Made by a program: the position numbers and the translations under genes. DNA of 62,000 bases, taken from the NCBI GenBank assembly GCA_002633005.1, contig NMRA01000022.1, forward strand, positions 1,108,518 to 1,170,517. The letters run 5' to 3'. This document shows, piece by piece, positions 24,341-38,600 of the stretch. The stretch comes from Phoronis australis. Taxonomy: Eukaryota > Phoronida > Phoronidae. Position 1 is the stretch's first letter; each line of letters starts with the position of its first letter. The notes under the pieces are model-generated. The model ran no database searches. It was not told the origin of the DNA and saw only the letters and a program-made list of their open reading frames with translations.

Positions 24341-26354
24341 TTCTGGCATATATGATGCACATGGCCCTGTCAATCAAATTGAAAGGATAACTTGTTGAAA
24401 CATGTAATTTCATGTTTGAATAACTGTGGATAGGATTACGCAGAGTGTGCGGTAAACGAATGATCCAACTCGAGGGTTTCTTGCAATAAGGATATTCTGT
24501 CACGATCAACTCTGGTGTCAGGAATCCGGCACAGTCCCAAGTGCCTTCGATGTCACAAGAGTGAGTCAACACCTTTGTTCGAAGTCTAATGCACAGTTAT
24601 TGCACAAAAAAAGCAAAATTCAATCAAATGATCCAGATAATCGAAATGTCACGTTCACATTCAGTATTGCTTCATTCGTAAAAGCAGACGTTTTTAGCAC
24701 AAACTCCAGGAGCACAGAAACGGTTACGTCTTATAACAGTGTACGACAATATAATCGTCCGGGTGAATAAAGAACGTCCTTGCTACTGTCTTTACCAGGA
24801 TTTGTCCCAAAGCAGGAAATATATTTCTGTGAGTCACCTATGTTGACCGCCTGGGTTCCAATTCATGTGAAAGTTTATTCAAAAGCCTCTGGTTGTCGAT
24901 GACACTTAGATTCCTGCAAATGCAATGCCGTACATGGAATAATGGTGAAGTAGGTACATGCAACTATATTTACCTAATTACTAACCTCTCAATATTTCGC
25001 ATTATACCTCTTACTTCGTCCTGCGGGATGCAACGAAAGTGGTGACACTTAAACATTCGAAATCATCATGAGATCAGGAAGAATTTTACACATTATTTCG
25101 AAGGATTGAACAACCTTCCGTAAAGGCCACATACTATTACTGCAGCACAGTTCGTAATGAACAATTTTTCTGGAAATTTGTGAATGAATACATGCTGTAG
25201 AAAAACTATCCGAATGAACCTACTCTTAGAATTATTTTGACAAAATTTCCATTTAAGATTGACAGAGAGAGACAGTATCAATAGCTTTGAAATTCGTTCA
25301 CTCATTTTCTTCCCCCCGTATCTCCCGACGTTTTCAAGGGTTTTGAAATTACAAGTGCCATTTTCAGACCAAAGGCCTTCAGGTTTACTTTCAGAAATTC
25401 TCCATAGTATGTGAACAAAGTTGAATCTCACCGAAAACAAGTGCAACCTACCTAACGTAGTGACAGAGGTCAAGAGGGGATTTCTGTGCTACTGGTGCTT
25501 CAAGTTCTGAAATCCCAAACATTTGCCGTTAGTATCTCCAACAGTTGCCAAGACAACATACATGTACATTCAAAACTACAAGCAGAATAATCGCAGTGAA
25601 AAGCTCAAAATGAATAGTATCTAACACATTTCGCACAAAATCTGCATTGGAAGGATTTGGCAGATGACTGGTTACACGAACAGAAAGGATACAGGCAATT
25701 CCCTAAAATCTGACGATTTCTAAAATCTCACTTGAAGCAAAGTTTGATATCTAAATGACCCCAACTTTCATTCTGTTGCATTGCAATTCACGTCAAATAA
25801 AGTCTCGTTTTTTAACGTAGCTGACGCGCAATTTATTCCCTAATTCGGCGCAAAATGAACAATGGCAGTGCGCGGCAGTAAAAAGTGAACCTAAAGTCTT
25901 TCTTTACAATGAAAGGTCCTAATGAACCGCTTTACTATTTAACGTTTTAATGTGCGTAACTAAATTCAAACCCTAGAACGTCGGTGTCAAACGACGAGGG
26001 AAAACAAATGGTGTGCACCGCAGTAAGATTATGTGCCTCGGTCGTCTGCACTTATTTATTAAAAACACAATGCTTTCATCAAATAACATGCTGCAGCGAA
26101 TTTTGTTGGAAAAAGCGCTGTTTATATCGAGGCACACGGCATAATAATTTGGCGGCAACATGCCCCCGGCCATTGCATAGTTATTTAGTTTATCGCCTTG
26201 TGGCGTATAAGGCAACACGGTGTCCGCCTTTTATGTTCTACGTTGGAGTATGCATCAAAAATGTAATAGACACAAAGAGAAAACTCGCACACTTAGCGGG
26301 ATACGGCCACGCAAGAGACTGCACTTCTACCGCCACTGCATCTATCTTCATACC
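24341..26354. other. Downstream flank of Epac; no gene recognised
   Basis: A minus frame at 25093-25473 (126 codons) and opposite overlapping frames at 25973-26370 show no family signature, signal peptide or splice context. The latter overlap the candidate Epac 3' UTR. Confidence 0.5.
26055..26060 (-). terminator. Candidate poly(A) signal for Epac
   Basis: On the minus strand AATAAA occurs about 410 nt after the candidate stop codon and is the first such hexamer downstream. A 3' UTR crossing the whole MITE at 26355-26508 would be implied. This rests on the hexamer alone. Confidence 0.3.
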
Positions 26355-26508
26355 GGGTAGAGTTAAGTAACACTACACCTGTAGGTCCTCGTCAAAACGC
26401 AAGACTTACGTGAGGTATTGCCTTGAATTTGAAATGAGAACACCTTATTTGGTCCAGATTTTAGCGAGGTCCTAGCGTAGGGCCGAGCGTTGCTGAACTC
26501 TACTCAGT
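26355..26508. mobile_element. CTAGGACCT MITE, copy 3, overlapping the Epac stop codon
   Basis: The left end is TAGAGTTAAGTAACACTACA and then GTAGGTCCTCG. The right end, read on the minus strand, is TAGAGTTCAGCAACGCTCGG then CTACGCTAGGACCTCGC. The core GACTTACGTGAGGTATTGCC matches the family. It is more diverged than the others. The minus-strand right end carries the last codons and TAG of the Epac reading frame. Confidence 0.7.
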
Positions 26509-26677
26509 CTTGAGGTTACTGAATTTTGATATAGATAAACCTTGGTGACGACATGTCCTGCTGGTACCTCGTAACATGTTAGATAAACATGTGTCAATAC
26601 GAATAGTTGGTGCAAGATGCAATGTAACGTATGGTCTTTGTAATCTCTCAGATTTTCTCTGGGGTCTGTAAGGACCA
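26472..26677 (-). CDS. RAPGEF3/4: Epac exon s: C-terminal tail, probable last coding exon
   Basis: The exon follows TCGGTTTGCAG and enters in the right phase: G plus TG gives Val. It reads [20 protein letters not shown], loosely like the vertebrate tail (N--DVR-Y---L--I), and stays open to a TAG at 26472-26474. The last dozen codons and the stop lie in the terminal inverted repeat of a MITE (26355-26508). An earlier donor leading to another exon cannot be excluded, since GTACCA, GTTTAT and GTAACC sites are present. The start of the exon is fairly sure; the 3' end is less so. Confidence 0.55.
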
Positions 26678-29600
26678 CTGCAAACCGAGATCTACACTAA
26701 ACGCTTCAAATGCAAATATGCTCAGCTCATAGCTCACGTCTGCGGTAAAATAAACCGTGAGGAGTATGTCTTGTTAGAGGGTTAGGCGAATGTTTCATTT
26801 ATTGGATTTCTCTTACCTGCCTAGTGTACATCCTCTGCTTGTGAAACGAACTAAGTGCTTAGCCGATTATTTCCGGAAGTCAATGAAAAGTAATGATTGC
26901 ATGATCTGGCAATTGCAAATCTCTCTCGCTGGTTCGTTATCGCAATGCGTACCAAATTTACGCTGTTTACTAAGAACGTAGTTTTAAGGTCAGAGAGCAT
27001 TTTGCTTTCTGCTTCACTATTATGTGCGTGAGTGACACTGACGTAAGGTAAATTTTGCCGAGGCACACAACTGTGCTTGTAGCTCTACGTTTGTGCTGGC
27101 CCTACTAAAATACTCACCCAAATTCTTGCTCTTGCACCACCTTATTGTTCTCAGGGGCATGGCTAACATTCGCTAAAAAATAAATTAAACGTGTCAGAAA
27201 AGTTGTAACGTGTTGACGTAAGCAAATTAATTTCGCTAAACTTGAGATTTTTGGTTATCATCAAAGCTAAGATGGAATCTGCACAACACTGGTAAAAAAC
27301 AGTCAACTTACCATTTTTTCGAAGTTTACCAGTCCTTGAAAATAAGTCTTATTGCCGTCATTTGTGAATGTCATGTCTGAAAGTTAATATATTTCAGAAA
27401 TTACTTAATGTCTACAATACTTCAATATGGCTTTCGCTTGTAACGCCCTCTTTCCCTTTAGTAAACGTAGTTTGTCACACTTGTAACATCTTATGAAGCA
27501 ACCATGGTAACTTTTAATCAAATAAACACGAACCACTTAATTCACCGAAAAGGAGTCTCGATATCACATACTCTCGTTACCAACGCCACATACTGTACAT
27601 GTACGTTGACACGGAGAGTGGATACTAGTAAATGACACCCTTTTTGGTTAGTTACACTGTAGATCAAGCAGAAATTTACTACAGGGTATTGTATGTGTAT
27701 CAAAGGCATTGCTGAATGTATAGCAGATGGAGTTGCATTATCACATGCGGTAATGAATCTCGACAATACGATTATACCAAGTTAGCGCCAAATATTTCAA
27801 AAAGGTTCAGACTCGCCTTTCAACAACAGAGGAATGAAAGGTATAACCGGTGGTTTCAACTTGGCCAGTGTTTGTCTGTATGCCCGGTGGTTTCTTGAGG
27901 GATCCAACATTACTTCAAAATCAGAGTACATCTTCTGGAACTTATTCGGTAACCTCTAAACACAAAAGCATACAATATGCAAGAATAAACGTGAAACAAC
28001 ATTTTGTAACAGACGAAGAAGGAAAACTTTCTCAGAACTCTTCAACCTCAATTTTGAAGTATAGTTAAATATCTGAGAAGCTAACTTTCGCAATAGTTAT
28101 TCTAAAATAAAATGATGTTTAGGAGTACACTTTCATGCAAATGTTTAAAACTCTAAATAAAAAGCACACGACGACAAAGAACCTTGATGTCCGAAAGGTT
28201 ACATATGTACATGTACTAAATGAATGCTTAAAATATGCTTAAGAACAATACATGTAGAGATGTCAAAGGTAAAGTGTGAGATGATAGCATTTAATACATT
28301 TGCTAAAGTCTGTAAGGTATTCAGCTGTGGGAGAGATGCCCGATGATGAAGAACGCTACAATTGAAGTAAAGTAAACGGAAGCGAGGGGTAGCGGTCTAT
28401 ACATGTGAAGAATAAACCAAATATTTTCCCATCAATCCACTTACCTCCCATGATTGTTCAAGCCTGTTTATGACAGAGTTACTAAGTCCCATCACGATGG
28501 CGAAGAAGCCATATAGATTACACGATTCTTTGCAGCTGAAATACAGCAGTTGTTTGTACGGATGATAGAAATCAAGCCATATGCAACCCAATCAATATAA
28601 TCATTGAAGAGCCCAGGCTCTTAGAATTGTTAGTTAATGATACCTACCCAGCCTCTTCCAGGTCTTCACTAACAGTTGGCTACCAAGGTAACTAATTATA
28701 TGGCATACACAGGGTGGTGGTTTCAAGTTTGCGTTTCCTTCATATTCCGGGAAATTTCGCGCACTTGGCTTCAATGTCCGATTCCAAATTAGGCCACCGT
28801 AGTGTTGGACGTGCAAGAGCCTTAATTTCCGACGGCGGTGAGCTAAATGCAATTCCAAAAGGAGTAAAACGGTCGGCGATATTTGGTATAATCGCGCGGT
28901 TTCCTAAGATAATGCATACCTGTTCGCAACTTAGGTCGGTTCAGCATTGACCTGTTCCAACCAAACTTCCATAGCAAGCTATGCCGACAGTGCGCAGAAC
29001 GCAATCCTTGGCTGTTTCGTAACCAATGTTTTAGCACATTTGCGTGTATTGTACTAACCGTTAAAGCCCTCGTAAACTGAATTTTAGGCATGGTCAATGC
29101 GCCTATTTATGTTCCTTAATTTATATCAGATACTTACATTCATGAGCCAAATTCGTTTTTAATTTATTTTTACCAAAACACCGCAAGTGACCGCGTCAGT
29201 AATTGTGAAAAAAAATCTCAGGTGGCGCTTTGCGATTAACCGGATGTGTGACGTCAAAAGCCACTTTCCAGTTTCCAGTCTGTGTGTAACTCACAAGCGT
29301 AATGTGCAACATGTAGAACTTACGACTCGAAAGCGCGTTGCATTCACATCGTTTATTCACTTACCTTAATTAGGCCGGTCGAACCAAAATTTTTTTCGTT
29401 ATGAAAAATTCTGCACATTTTCGGAAAGATAATGCATCCTACTCAATAAAAATCGAAAAATTATCATAATAGAAGCAAGCAATGCAAAGTTATTGTAATT
29501 TTTGTGGCGAAATTTGAGTCAGTACACTGTACTTGTTTGGATCGGGTCGACCATCTTGAACGACAGCGGTATAAATTACGAGTTCAAAACTTTTTATAAA

Positions 29601-32600
29601 TTATTTTCACCAATATTTTACAGTGTAATTTAGTGAGACATATCTTTACTTATTATTCTGCGCGATTCGACAGTTTTCACCAAATTTCAGCCTCGCAGAA
29701 GTTACTTATTGAGTGATAAAGGTGCTCACAATTCCCGTCGGCAGCACAACATGGCGAATTTTGCTGATCTAAAAGACATGTTCAACCGACTACTTTGTAA
29801 TTTGTGATGATTTGACATTGATAGATTTTGACAAACGCTGCTACAAAAAAGCAACTTGTTCAACTTTCACGTTTTTTGTGCAAACATAAAAGGAATATTC
29901 TAATTATTTAACTGTGAATTCCCCTTACAGGTGATCTTATACATTGAGCTAAAAAATAATCGAAATGTTTTTGAAATGTTTTTTGTTTGACAGTCAACTG
30001 CTCTTCAAAGCTCGCATAGTTTACTTGGCTGCCATGACAAATCACACGGAAGTCACGTGGGCAGTGGAAAATCCAATGATTTTATCAAGCTTTGTATCTT
30101 TTGCTTTGACGTCAACAGAAATTCAAAAACTTTCCGAGCAAACCGTAAAATACCTGGTGAGCAGGTTGTATTCTGTTTCAATGACAGAGGAGCACTTTGA
30201 AGTGCGCAATATAATCTGTTTTTCGCGTTCCAGGCATCTTTATTATCCATCGGGAAGATAACACCCATAGTGATATTCATTCGGTCTAACTCAAGACATG
30301 GTCACGTGACCCATTTAATAAGAGTGCTAAAAAGCCAAAACTCAAATTTCGCAGTCTTTCTACTTTCAAAAATATACTTTTAATGAGCTAAAATTGTAAT
30401 TTTCTAGAAATTTTGTAAAAGGCACAGACTTGTCTTTATGGTCCTGCATAACCTTAACTCGAACCAATCTACAGCGTATCATCGCACCGAAACCTATTAC
30501 AACCTGCGTCCACACATGTACGAGGTATAACGTGGAAACAGTTAATCAAGCAACTTAGCTGCAAGTTTAAGAGATCGAGTTTCACGACTGGCATTTCATA
30601 TCACTACACCCACCACATAATACCATACCCTCCCATTCTTGAAGAAGCCGGCTCGTCCAATAGATTCATTGAGTAGCTCGCCAACGAAAAGATATCGTAA
30701 CCACATGCTTACGTTTTCACAACAATTGCAGTCCTCTAAAAGACTTCGTTAATGCTGCAATGTAAGCACTAATCTCCTGGTCCAATGTTTGAACTGAAAG
30801 CACCCGTAGAAAACGGCGCAGTAATTAATCTCGGTACTGGATTAACGTGTAAGATTAGGTACAACCCCCGCGAATCTTTCTCGTAACCTTAGCGGGTGGA
30901 ACAAGTTCATGCACCAACGGAAAGGTATTGCTTCCCTTTGACGCAATGAAGGTACAAGTAGACTACTCCGTATCTGCTGTGTATTCGAGATTTTAAACGT
31001 TCGGTGAATGCTTTGAAGCCCCCCTCCCACCTTCCCAAGAAAAGGGGAGTGGGTGTAGTGTAACCAATAAAGATTATTTGTACAATTTCACGCATGTATT
31101 ATCAGTCAAGTTCGCGCATGACAGAAACATCTATGTATTACACTATAGGACTAATTATCAGTGCCAATACGTAACACACTATCTATACGTTGGGTTTATA
31201 CCACATAATGGATAGGGCGAGCCGTCTCATAGTTAAAATTCAGGTGAAAGGCGGAAAAACGTGTGCATCCGTGAAAATCAATACCAAATGTTGAACTTTT
31301 CCTGATCGCCACTTTTTCCATTTGCCCAACTGAAAGACGTTAGGAAACTATAATACCTACAGGAAAAGATAAACATGCGAGAGGGTAAAACACCCAGTTT
31401 TGTTGATGACACGTGTCTACCCACTCGGCGTCACCGCGAGAACCCCTTGGATTGTCGGCGTCACTGTGAGCACCCCCAGATTGTGAAAAGCGTTTCCCGC
31501 ACATTTACTCAACACTGGCATTGCCACAGAGATACGTTTAGTAGATCACTTACTGGGCTGCAACTTTGATGAACTTGCGAAGTAGAGAAACACGCCTTTG
31601 GGTGGAACTTGATAGACATATTTCAGTCATCACCCAATGCTGAACTTGAATGAAATGTCTCACCATTTCTTGCAGGTTGGCAGTTATTTTTTGAAAGAGC
31701 TTTCGTCCAAAGACTTGATACACGAGCTCTTGCTGTAAAACACACCACATGGAAAATGTCCACTGAAATAACTAAGTTTCAAGACAGGGTACTAGTCTCG
31801 GTCAGATATTTTATTTGGTGGTTAAAGACATAACTGTGTTTCGGACTGATATATTAAGGGTTAAGAATCCCCACCGTCTGGTTTCTTAGATCAGTGTTAT
31901 TGTGACACTTACCAACAGAAATATTCTGACATGTCTGTCTTCCACTAACATTGTACAAGATCAATAGCTTTCGGTATCCAACGATAATTCAGCAACATAT
32001 TTTCCATCTCACGGAAGTGTTTCCAATTTGGACAGTATCTTACGAGTTGGCGAAATAGACTACCCACTTGACAACTGAAGGATGTGATCTTAACAGCTTT
32101 CACTTTCAAGACTCACGTTTCTGCACGAGCCTCAATTTGCATTCCACGGTTCAGGTCTAGAACATATCCGCAAACAATAAACAAGTTAATTACTCTCTGT
32201 CAGAACTCTAAAAACCTACTTCATGGAGACAAGAAAATAAATGCCAGTGGTAGATGGTGAGATGATAGGCAAGTTCACGGGCGCTGCAGTGTTCCAGATC
32301 TTTGGTAGCTGAAAGTGTCGCCATCTGCTGTTCCGAAAGTGGTACCTGCAGAGAAAAGTATCATAACAGCTGTAGCAGTCACGAATCGTCCATTTGGTCT
32401 AGTCACTAGATATTGTTGGTTTAGTTTAATTTCGTGGACCCGCATAAAACGCTGAAATCACAACAATGTTGTTGAAACTTTAAATTTTTGTCATAACAAA
32501 TAGCAAGCAAACAAGATAATTCAGGGTAAACGAAAATTGATCACAGCATTCATGACATTAGTGTGATTTTCAGATCAAGAAATATACTTACAAGTGTATC

Positions 32601-35600
32601 AAGTCTATCACGGGTAACAATGAACAATTGGCCATTGGGACTCAGGTCACTGAAGACTCCGATATCATCCGAGGAAAACACTGTCCTGTCTGAAATAAGC
32701 AGTAAACGTCGTTGCGTTATACAAACTACACAAAAACATATTATGCCGTGGTATACTTATCATTTCAATAAGAAATTCCTGACAATATGATAATCATATG
32801 GCACTACGCCTTTTGTCCTACAGTGAGAGTTCGCGGTTTCAAGACAAGACCAAGGCAAAATGTTGAAAAACGTCCACGGCTACGCTGCATTTAGTTTGTT
32901 TCTAGCGGTGTTCATTTGCAAAAATGGCCGGTAGCCGGCCCAAATATGACGAACCCGTCGAAACATGAAAGTCGGCGTCGTCTGCATCATAAAAAGTATT
33001 TTACAAACCTTATAAAAATCGTTTCTAAAGCTTGGAAGATAAAGAGGCAAATTCAAAAAGTTAAATTGCAAGTACGATGGAAAGTGGTGGTCGGATTCGT
33101 CGGAAAGAAGATGTCATATACTGCCACATTGGCGGGAATGCACTTGTCAACTTTCACAAAGGCTGTACAAGAGGCTTAAGAGGGACAGCTGCAGGAGCAA
33201 AAAATGCGACAAGGGGTACCGAGCAGTTGGACCGTCCGAAAATTAACGTCAGTCACGTTGTTGTGGAGCCTGAAAACACAAAGGCGTTGATGTGTTCTTA
33301 AAATAGAAACCTATTTGCCAAAATTTATGACATTTTATCAAGGAACTCTGAAGGTACTGATTGGGGTAAAATTAAAAAAAAAAAATTATCTCTAGAGGGC
33401 TCAGCGTTAATCAGAGTCACACGAAAGTCACCGTCACATTCATAAAAGGGCATTTACCAAATTCCACAACCATCCTGAAAGGTCATTTGGCATTGACTTG
33501 AAGTGGATAACTATTTGAAGCGAGTTGGCCTACTCCATCAAAAACCGTGGCTTTCTAGTTGGTCTGGCTGACGACCTTAGAGGTGGAAATCTTTTTATTA
33601 TAATGTGGATAGGTTCGCAACGTCATCGCTTTGTGCTTTTATCTTATGCCCGGGATTCAACTTAGGTGTTGAGCGCAGGAGCGATCTAGGATTTTGAGTA
33701 GGGGGGCAGGGGAAGGACAAAGTATTTGCCAGGATTTTGCCCGTCAGAAATTCGCACCCCCGAAGTGCCAAATGGAATATGGGAGAATGTTAGGGAAGGG
33801 GGAATCCCCCCTTGGCCCCCCTTAAATCCGGCATTGGAGAGAACAGTCCACGTCCTACTATGACGCGCGTTTCAGACCATCTTAATAGGTCACACAGATA
33901 CAGTGATTTCCTAAACTTTTCGCACTTATGTTCTAACCTTTACTCCAAAGTAATCTACTGAAAGGAAACAAAGTTCTCATAATATCTCAAATTCAAATCA
34001 TGTTGCTGAACCCAAGAATTCGAACTGCCTCATTTAGTCATCGGGACCGTTCGTTTATTGATTTCCGATTTTTACAAAACCGAGTTCTCTCACCGTATGA
34101 GAACAATTGCCTAAACATGTATTTCAAGTTGTCATGAATTTCCTACTAACATATACATCTGTGAATTATGTCCGGCACGTTCCCAATTATCTGGAAATTA
34201 TGCGCTAATAACACATGTTATACCTACTTCTGGTAGTTTATTTCAAGCTACTTGAGGTGCGTCCCTAGTTACTGTACGTTTGTACCTTTACACATAGTGA
34301 TTGAGGATAAAAGTTAACGAAAACACATAATAGAATAATGCTTAACTAGACTAAGTACACCACCTCAAGTGTACATAAAACAACAGGAGAAATGACCTAC
34401 GGTATAAAGATTGGAGGGGTAGGCAATTTAAACGAATATACATGTATTACAAAAAATGTAATAATAGTTGAGCATGGCTATACATGTACATCGTGAACAA
34501 TGAAAGTATACGTATAAGCATCACGTTCAGCAAAGCTGCCAGTGTGCGTTTTTCGTAAAAATTTTAACGGTGATGATATGAGGGAAAACATTCCACTCTA
34601 GTGGATTTAATAAAAGATGGCAAGCACAGAAAGTTGCTGACGGGCTATACCTGGAGGCAAAACAAGTATTAGCTTGTGACGCAACCAGGTTTGTATTTTT
34701 GGCCATATTCAGGAACATCATCTACATGTAGGTAACACTCGTCGAACCATACATGTAACCGTCCACATTTATAACACTTTATTTTAGAAAGCATGAATGA
34801 CAGTAAGTCTCTATTGATCTTTTCGAGTTTGTAGTAAAGAACTAGAGCGCATGCCTAATTGGGGGTCACAACTAATGTTGTTATTACGCTAGGACAGATG
34901 TGTATTTCAATACACGAGTACACTGCATTTTGAACATGTAATGAGGTTCCCTAAGCAAACGTGAATTTTCCATAAAAGTGGACGGGAGCTAGAAAAAGAG
35001 CTGCTTGAGCCCATATATTTTGAAGGATATCGAGTAGATTGTCAAAAAGTTGCAATTATGCTGTTCCCAAAGCATTATAGTCTTGATTCTTCTTGATAAC
35101 CACGTGCTCGAATTTGACCTATTTTAAAAAATTGCCTTTTGTTTTTTGTATTAATCCACTAATTTGCAATTAAAGGCAGTCACATTTCACAAAGTCAGCC
35201 TCGTGGTCAGTATTCAGGCTACTAATTAGCTCTGGATACAAAGAAAAAAGTCATAGCAATTAGAGCTATACTTAAATTACAGTTGCAAATTGTCACTGTC
35301 GCCAATGAAATCAGCATCGACTGATCAGGGAAGCAGAGATCTGGGGTATAAAAAATCTTAGATAAATACTCTGTATATTTCGGCACCCAAACAAACCCGC
35401 AGTATATTTACGGACTGGTGACATATAACTACTATCAAGCACCGTGGGTGCCATTCACTTGAAGTTTAAATCGGGAAACCTGCAGTTTATTATCTGGTCT
35501 CCATAGAGTACAGTGTAGGGCTTTTTACTCTAGCTAGTACTCTGCAGTGTTACGTATGCTCAACTCGAAACCGTGGAATCGCGTTTTGACCATTTGTTAA

Positions 35601-38600
35601 GGCTTCTCTCAAGCGTTCCTAGAATGGGGGATTTTTACCAGCCATCTAGTTACTGGAAATTCCGTGTCTGGAAAGAGGGTGCTTTCTCACAATAACATGC
35701 CCGTACGACGTTTTCTACCGTCCGTGAAAGGTAAACAGTTGCTCTGGGCGGGGTAATCTTTATACTCGAAATTGATTAACTCGTAATCATTTTTAACAGT
35801 TTACGTTCCACTCTAAAAATAAGACAAGAGTCTGTTTTCTTCTTCTTGAATATGTGTCTATTCCCTAGATTCTATCTGCAAACCGACGACATTTTGAAAA
35901 AAACATGAAATCTAATTAAAGCGTGTTAAAGCTGTCCTCATTTAGCGCATTCACGTAAACAACGTTATACTCGAGCACTGAATAATATAGAATTTTACCT
36001 TGCCTTGGTATAACTAAATAGCGTATAAAATACTAAAAAGCGAGTTTGATTTCTAGCGCAATGGTTGAACCAAGGGGCAAGTTGTGTTTTAATTTTGCTT
36101 TTGTTAAAAGAAACAAATCCTAAAGCCTACGATATCAGTATGCAAATGAAGCACAGCTCCTAGGTGGAATTTTGGGGTGTTGGTCCGTCTCAAAATTTAG
36201 TCTTAAGTTTTAAGTTTGGAGCTTTCCAAAGCAATCAGAATCTCACCTAAAAGATATATTTTCACGTCAAAACTGAAGCCGTAATTTACGAATCATAAAA
36301 ACGTCTTTGTGTACTAAATATTGTATACACGGCTTACCTATATGGGTAGGAAAGGGCAAACGTTTGACAAAAAAAACAATCCTGTTTTTTAAATTCAATT
36401 CCATTTGATGAATTCAATCCCATTTTGAAATATAATTAAACCATGATATTTTGTGAATTGAGTACAACTTTAAAATCATTCCAGTTTTTTAAGTTCAATT
36501 CTAGGTCAAACAACCCTGTTTAGCAGAGAAAATATCGACCCTGTCAATCCTGTCGGCGATTCAAAAAAGTAACCCTGTTACGAAAATCGATCGTGTTTTA
36601 TGACATAGAGCCCGTTTCGTCAATCCTGTTGGCAGTTCCTAAAACTAATCCTGCTATGAAAGGCCGAGCCCCATTAATGACGCCGCTCCTTATAAGTTAG
36701 GCATATCCAGACGCCTCTCCTTTTAATTTAGGCACATTCAAACGCCTCAAGACGAATGCTCAAGCTCATATATATTTCCATCTTAAAAAATCGTCTGCCA
36801 GAATTTTTTCTATTAATTTTATTGGCAACGGTGTGAGCTCCTTCATTTTCAGTAATGTGTTAAACTGGTTTCGTTTCTAACCGACAGGATTTGCAAAATA
36901 GAATTTTCGAAGCAGGAAAATTGTCTACACGATCGATTTTACACGTTCGGTTTAGGAATGTTGACTAAATCTCGGTTAGGCGATTGAATTAATGCGTGTA
37001 GCATGAATCTTTAAAAAAGCATCTGACTTTAAAAAACAATGAATCGTCTAAACAGGTTGGATTTCACTGAGTTGAATTGAATTTTCGAACTAAGATGAAT
37101 TATCAAACATGTTTATTTTAAATTGGGCTGAATTAATTAAATAGAATTGAATTTACAAAACTGTATTTTATCATATTCTAATAGAATTCAATGAGTAAAC
37201 AGAGTTGAATTTACGAAAACAGAGTTGATTTTCTTTTTTTCCACAATTTTTGCCCTTTCGGCCCCCTATGGGCGGCGCACCACAGGGGTGTGGGGGGCTT
37301 CAGCCACCCCACTTTTGTCACTGCTGCACCGCTCATGTTACCTAACCCAGCTGAAAAAATCAAAGTGTAGAGCATTGAACTAACCTCCTGACGACTTGAC
37401 TTCGCAGAGTACTAAGTTGGGACCAAGGCTCAGTTTGTGCGCTGCCGACTTTATTATCTGCGTTACGGTGGCGTCCATACGGGTTTTGAGCGTCGTGTAC
37501 GTGTGGTCAGGGCAATAAACTCGGAAAAGTACTGAAATACAACGCACCTGCCGCTGAGATAAAAACAAATCATGTTACAACAACTTGAAATAAGATCATT
37601 TTGTGCTCGTAAACGCTTAAACCTGCCCAAACTGCATCGTATCCTGAAAGTGAACTGCTTACGGAAGGAGTAATCAAAAACTAATTTGGATTGAATTTAC
37701 CAAAATATTTTACGTACTTTCGTTGTGTGCTTTGATTGCTTTAACGAGCGGTTCTGCTTCCATTGATGTCCTTTTTCCGCTACGAGGCGATAACTTTGGC
37801 GACGCATTGGGATTAATAGATGGTGTGTAGATGAATTTCGGTTCACCTTCACTGTAATAGTTGACATAGGTGCACTCTTTTAAAGCAAAGCTCAATTTTG
37901 TGTAACGCTGTAGGAAAAATGTTATAGTTACACTGCACATTTATAAATAACTCTATTAAGAAAAAATACCGGGAGCATGAAAACTCATAAATGACTGATC
38001 AGGTTGATGGGAAAGTTTCACCTACTGCGCCCCATACAATGTTGTCCGAAACTTTTTTTTCAGGAATTGCAATTGTTTTCAAATGCTCCACTCGCATGAG
38101 GGTCTATAAAAGTTGTGTTTCTATGGCGGAAAAGAAACAGAAACGAAAACAAAATGACAGTTTAGAAAACTGCATGTTTCAGGAGATTTCATCTTGAACA
38201 TTTATAAAAATGATATACAAGTACCTTTTGCAAACAAGTACTAATAAGTCACACGAATGAATTCAAGGCATTTTTCTATTAATTTAAAAACAAAATCTGA
38301 TGATTTTCTACTTTAAGAAATATATTCTGATATGCTTTACTGTGTATACATGTACATGTTTCGTAAATATTTGACTGAATAGTTAGGCAGACTTGTTAAT
38401 GGTGTCTTACATAACCATTGACTATTGACTTCGTAAATCGCCAAGAACAGGACTTTTTGTTACTGAATCATTGTGTAGTTACTGCACTCTACTATTTACG
38501 TTTAGCGTGAAAAAGTAGTGGAAAATGCGAGCTCACACAAAGGCACACATAAAAATTGATAGTCGCAAAGCACTCCGCTTTAAGAAACTACACTAACTTG

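Larger units (their letters stand above)
32690..37384 (-). other. Epac intron k-l, 4.7 kb
   Basis: It contains hAT-like copy 4, the AATTCAATT inverted array and a CACTG repeat. A plus-strand frame pair at 32916-33301 shows KVGFVGKK- and basic-rich strings but no recognisable domain. The rest is AT-rich and featureless. Confidence 0.6.

Noticed and set aside
24189-24572. 127-codon minus frame
   Set aside because: No domain, no splice context, overlapped by a decayed plus-strand coding island; likely chance.
26640-26677. [10 protein letters not shown] taken at first as the DPSRN motif of the catalytic domain, out of order
   Set aside because: The true [10 protein letters not shown] exon was found at 27817-27955 in the right order; this piece is the C-terminal tail by phase and position.
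26824-26841. Possible 18-nt microexon RMYTRQ following the NFEKM exon
   Set aside because: The exon at 27118-27172 ([12 protein letters not shown]) fits the conserved protein and phase far better.
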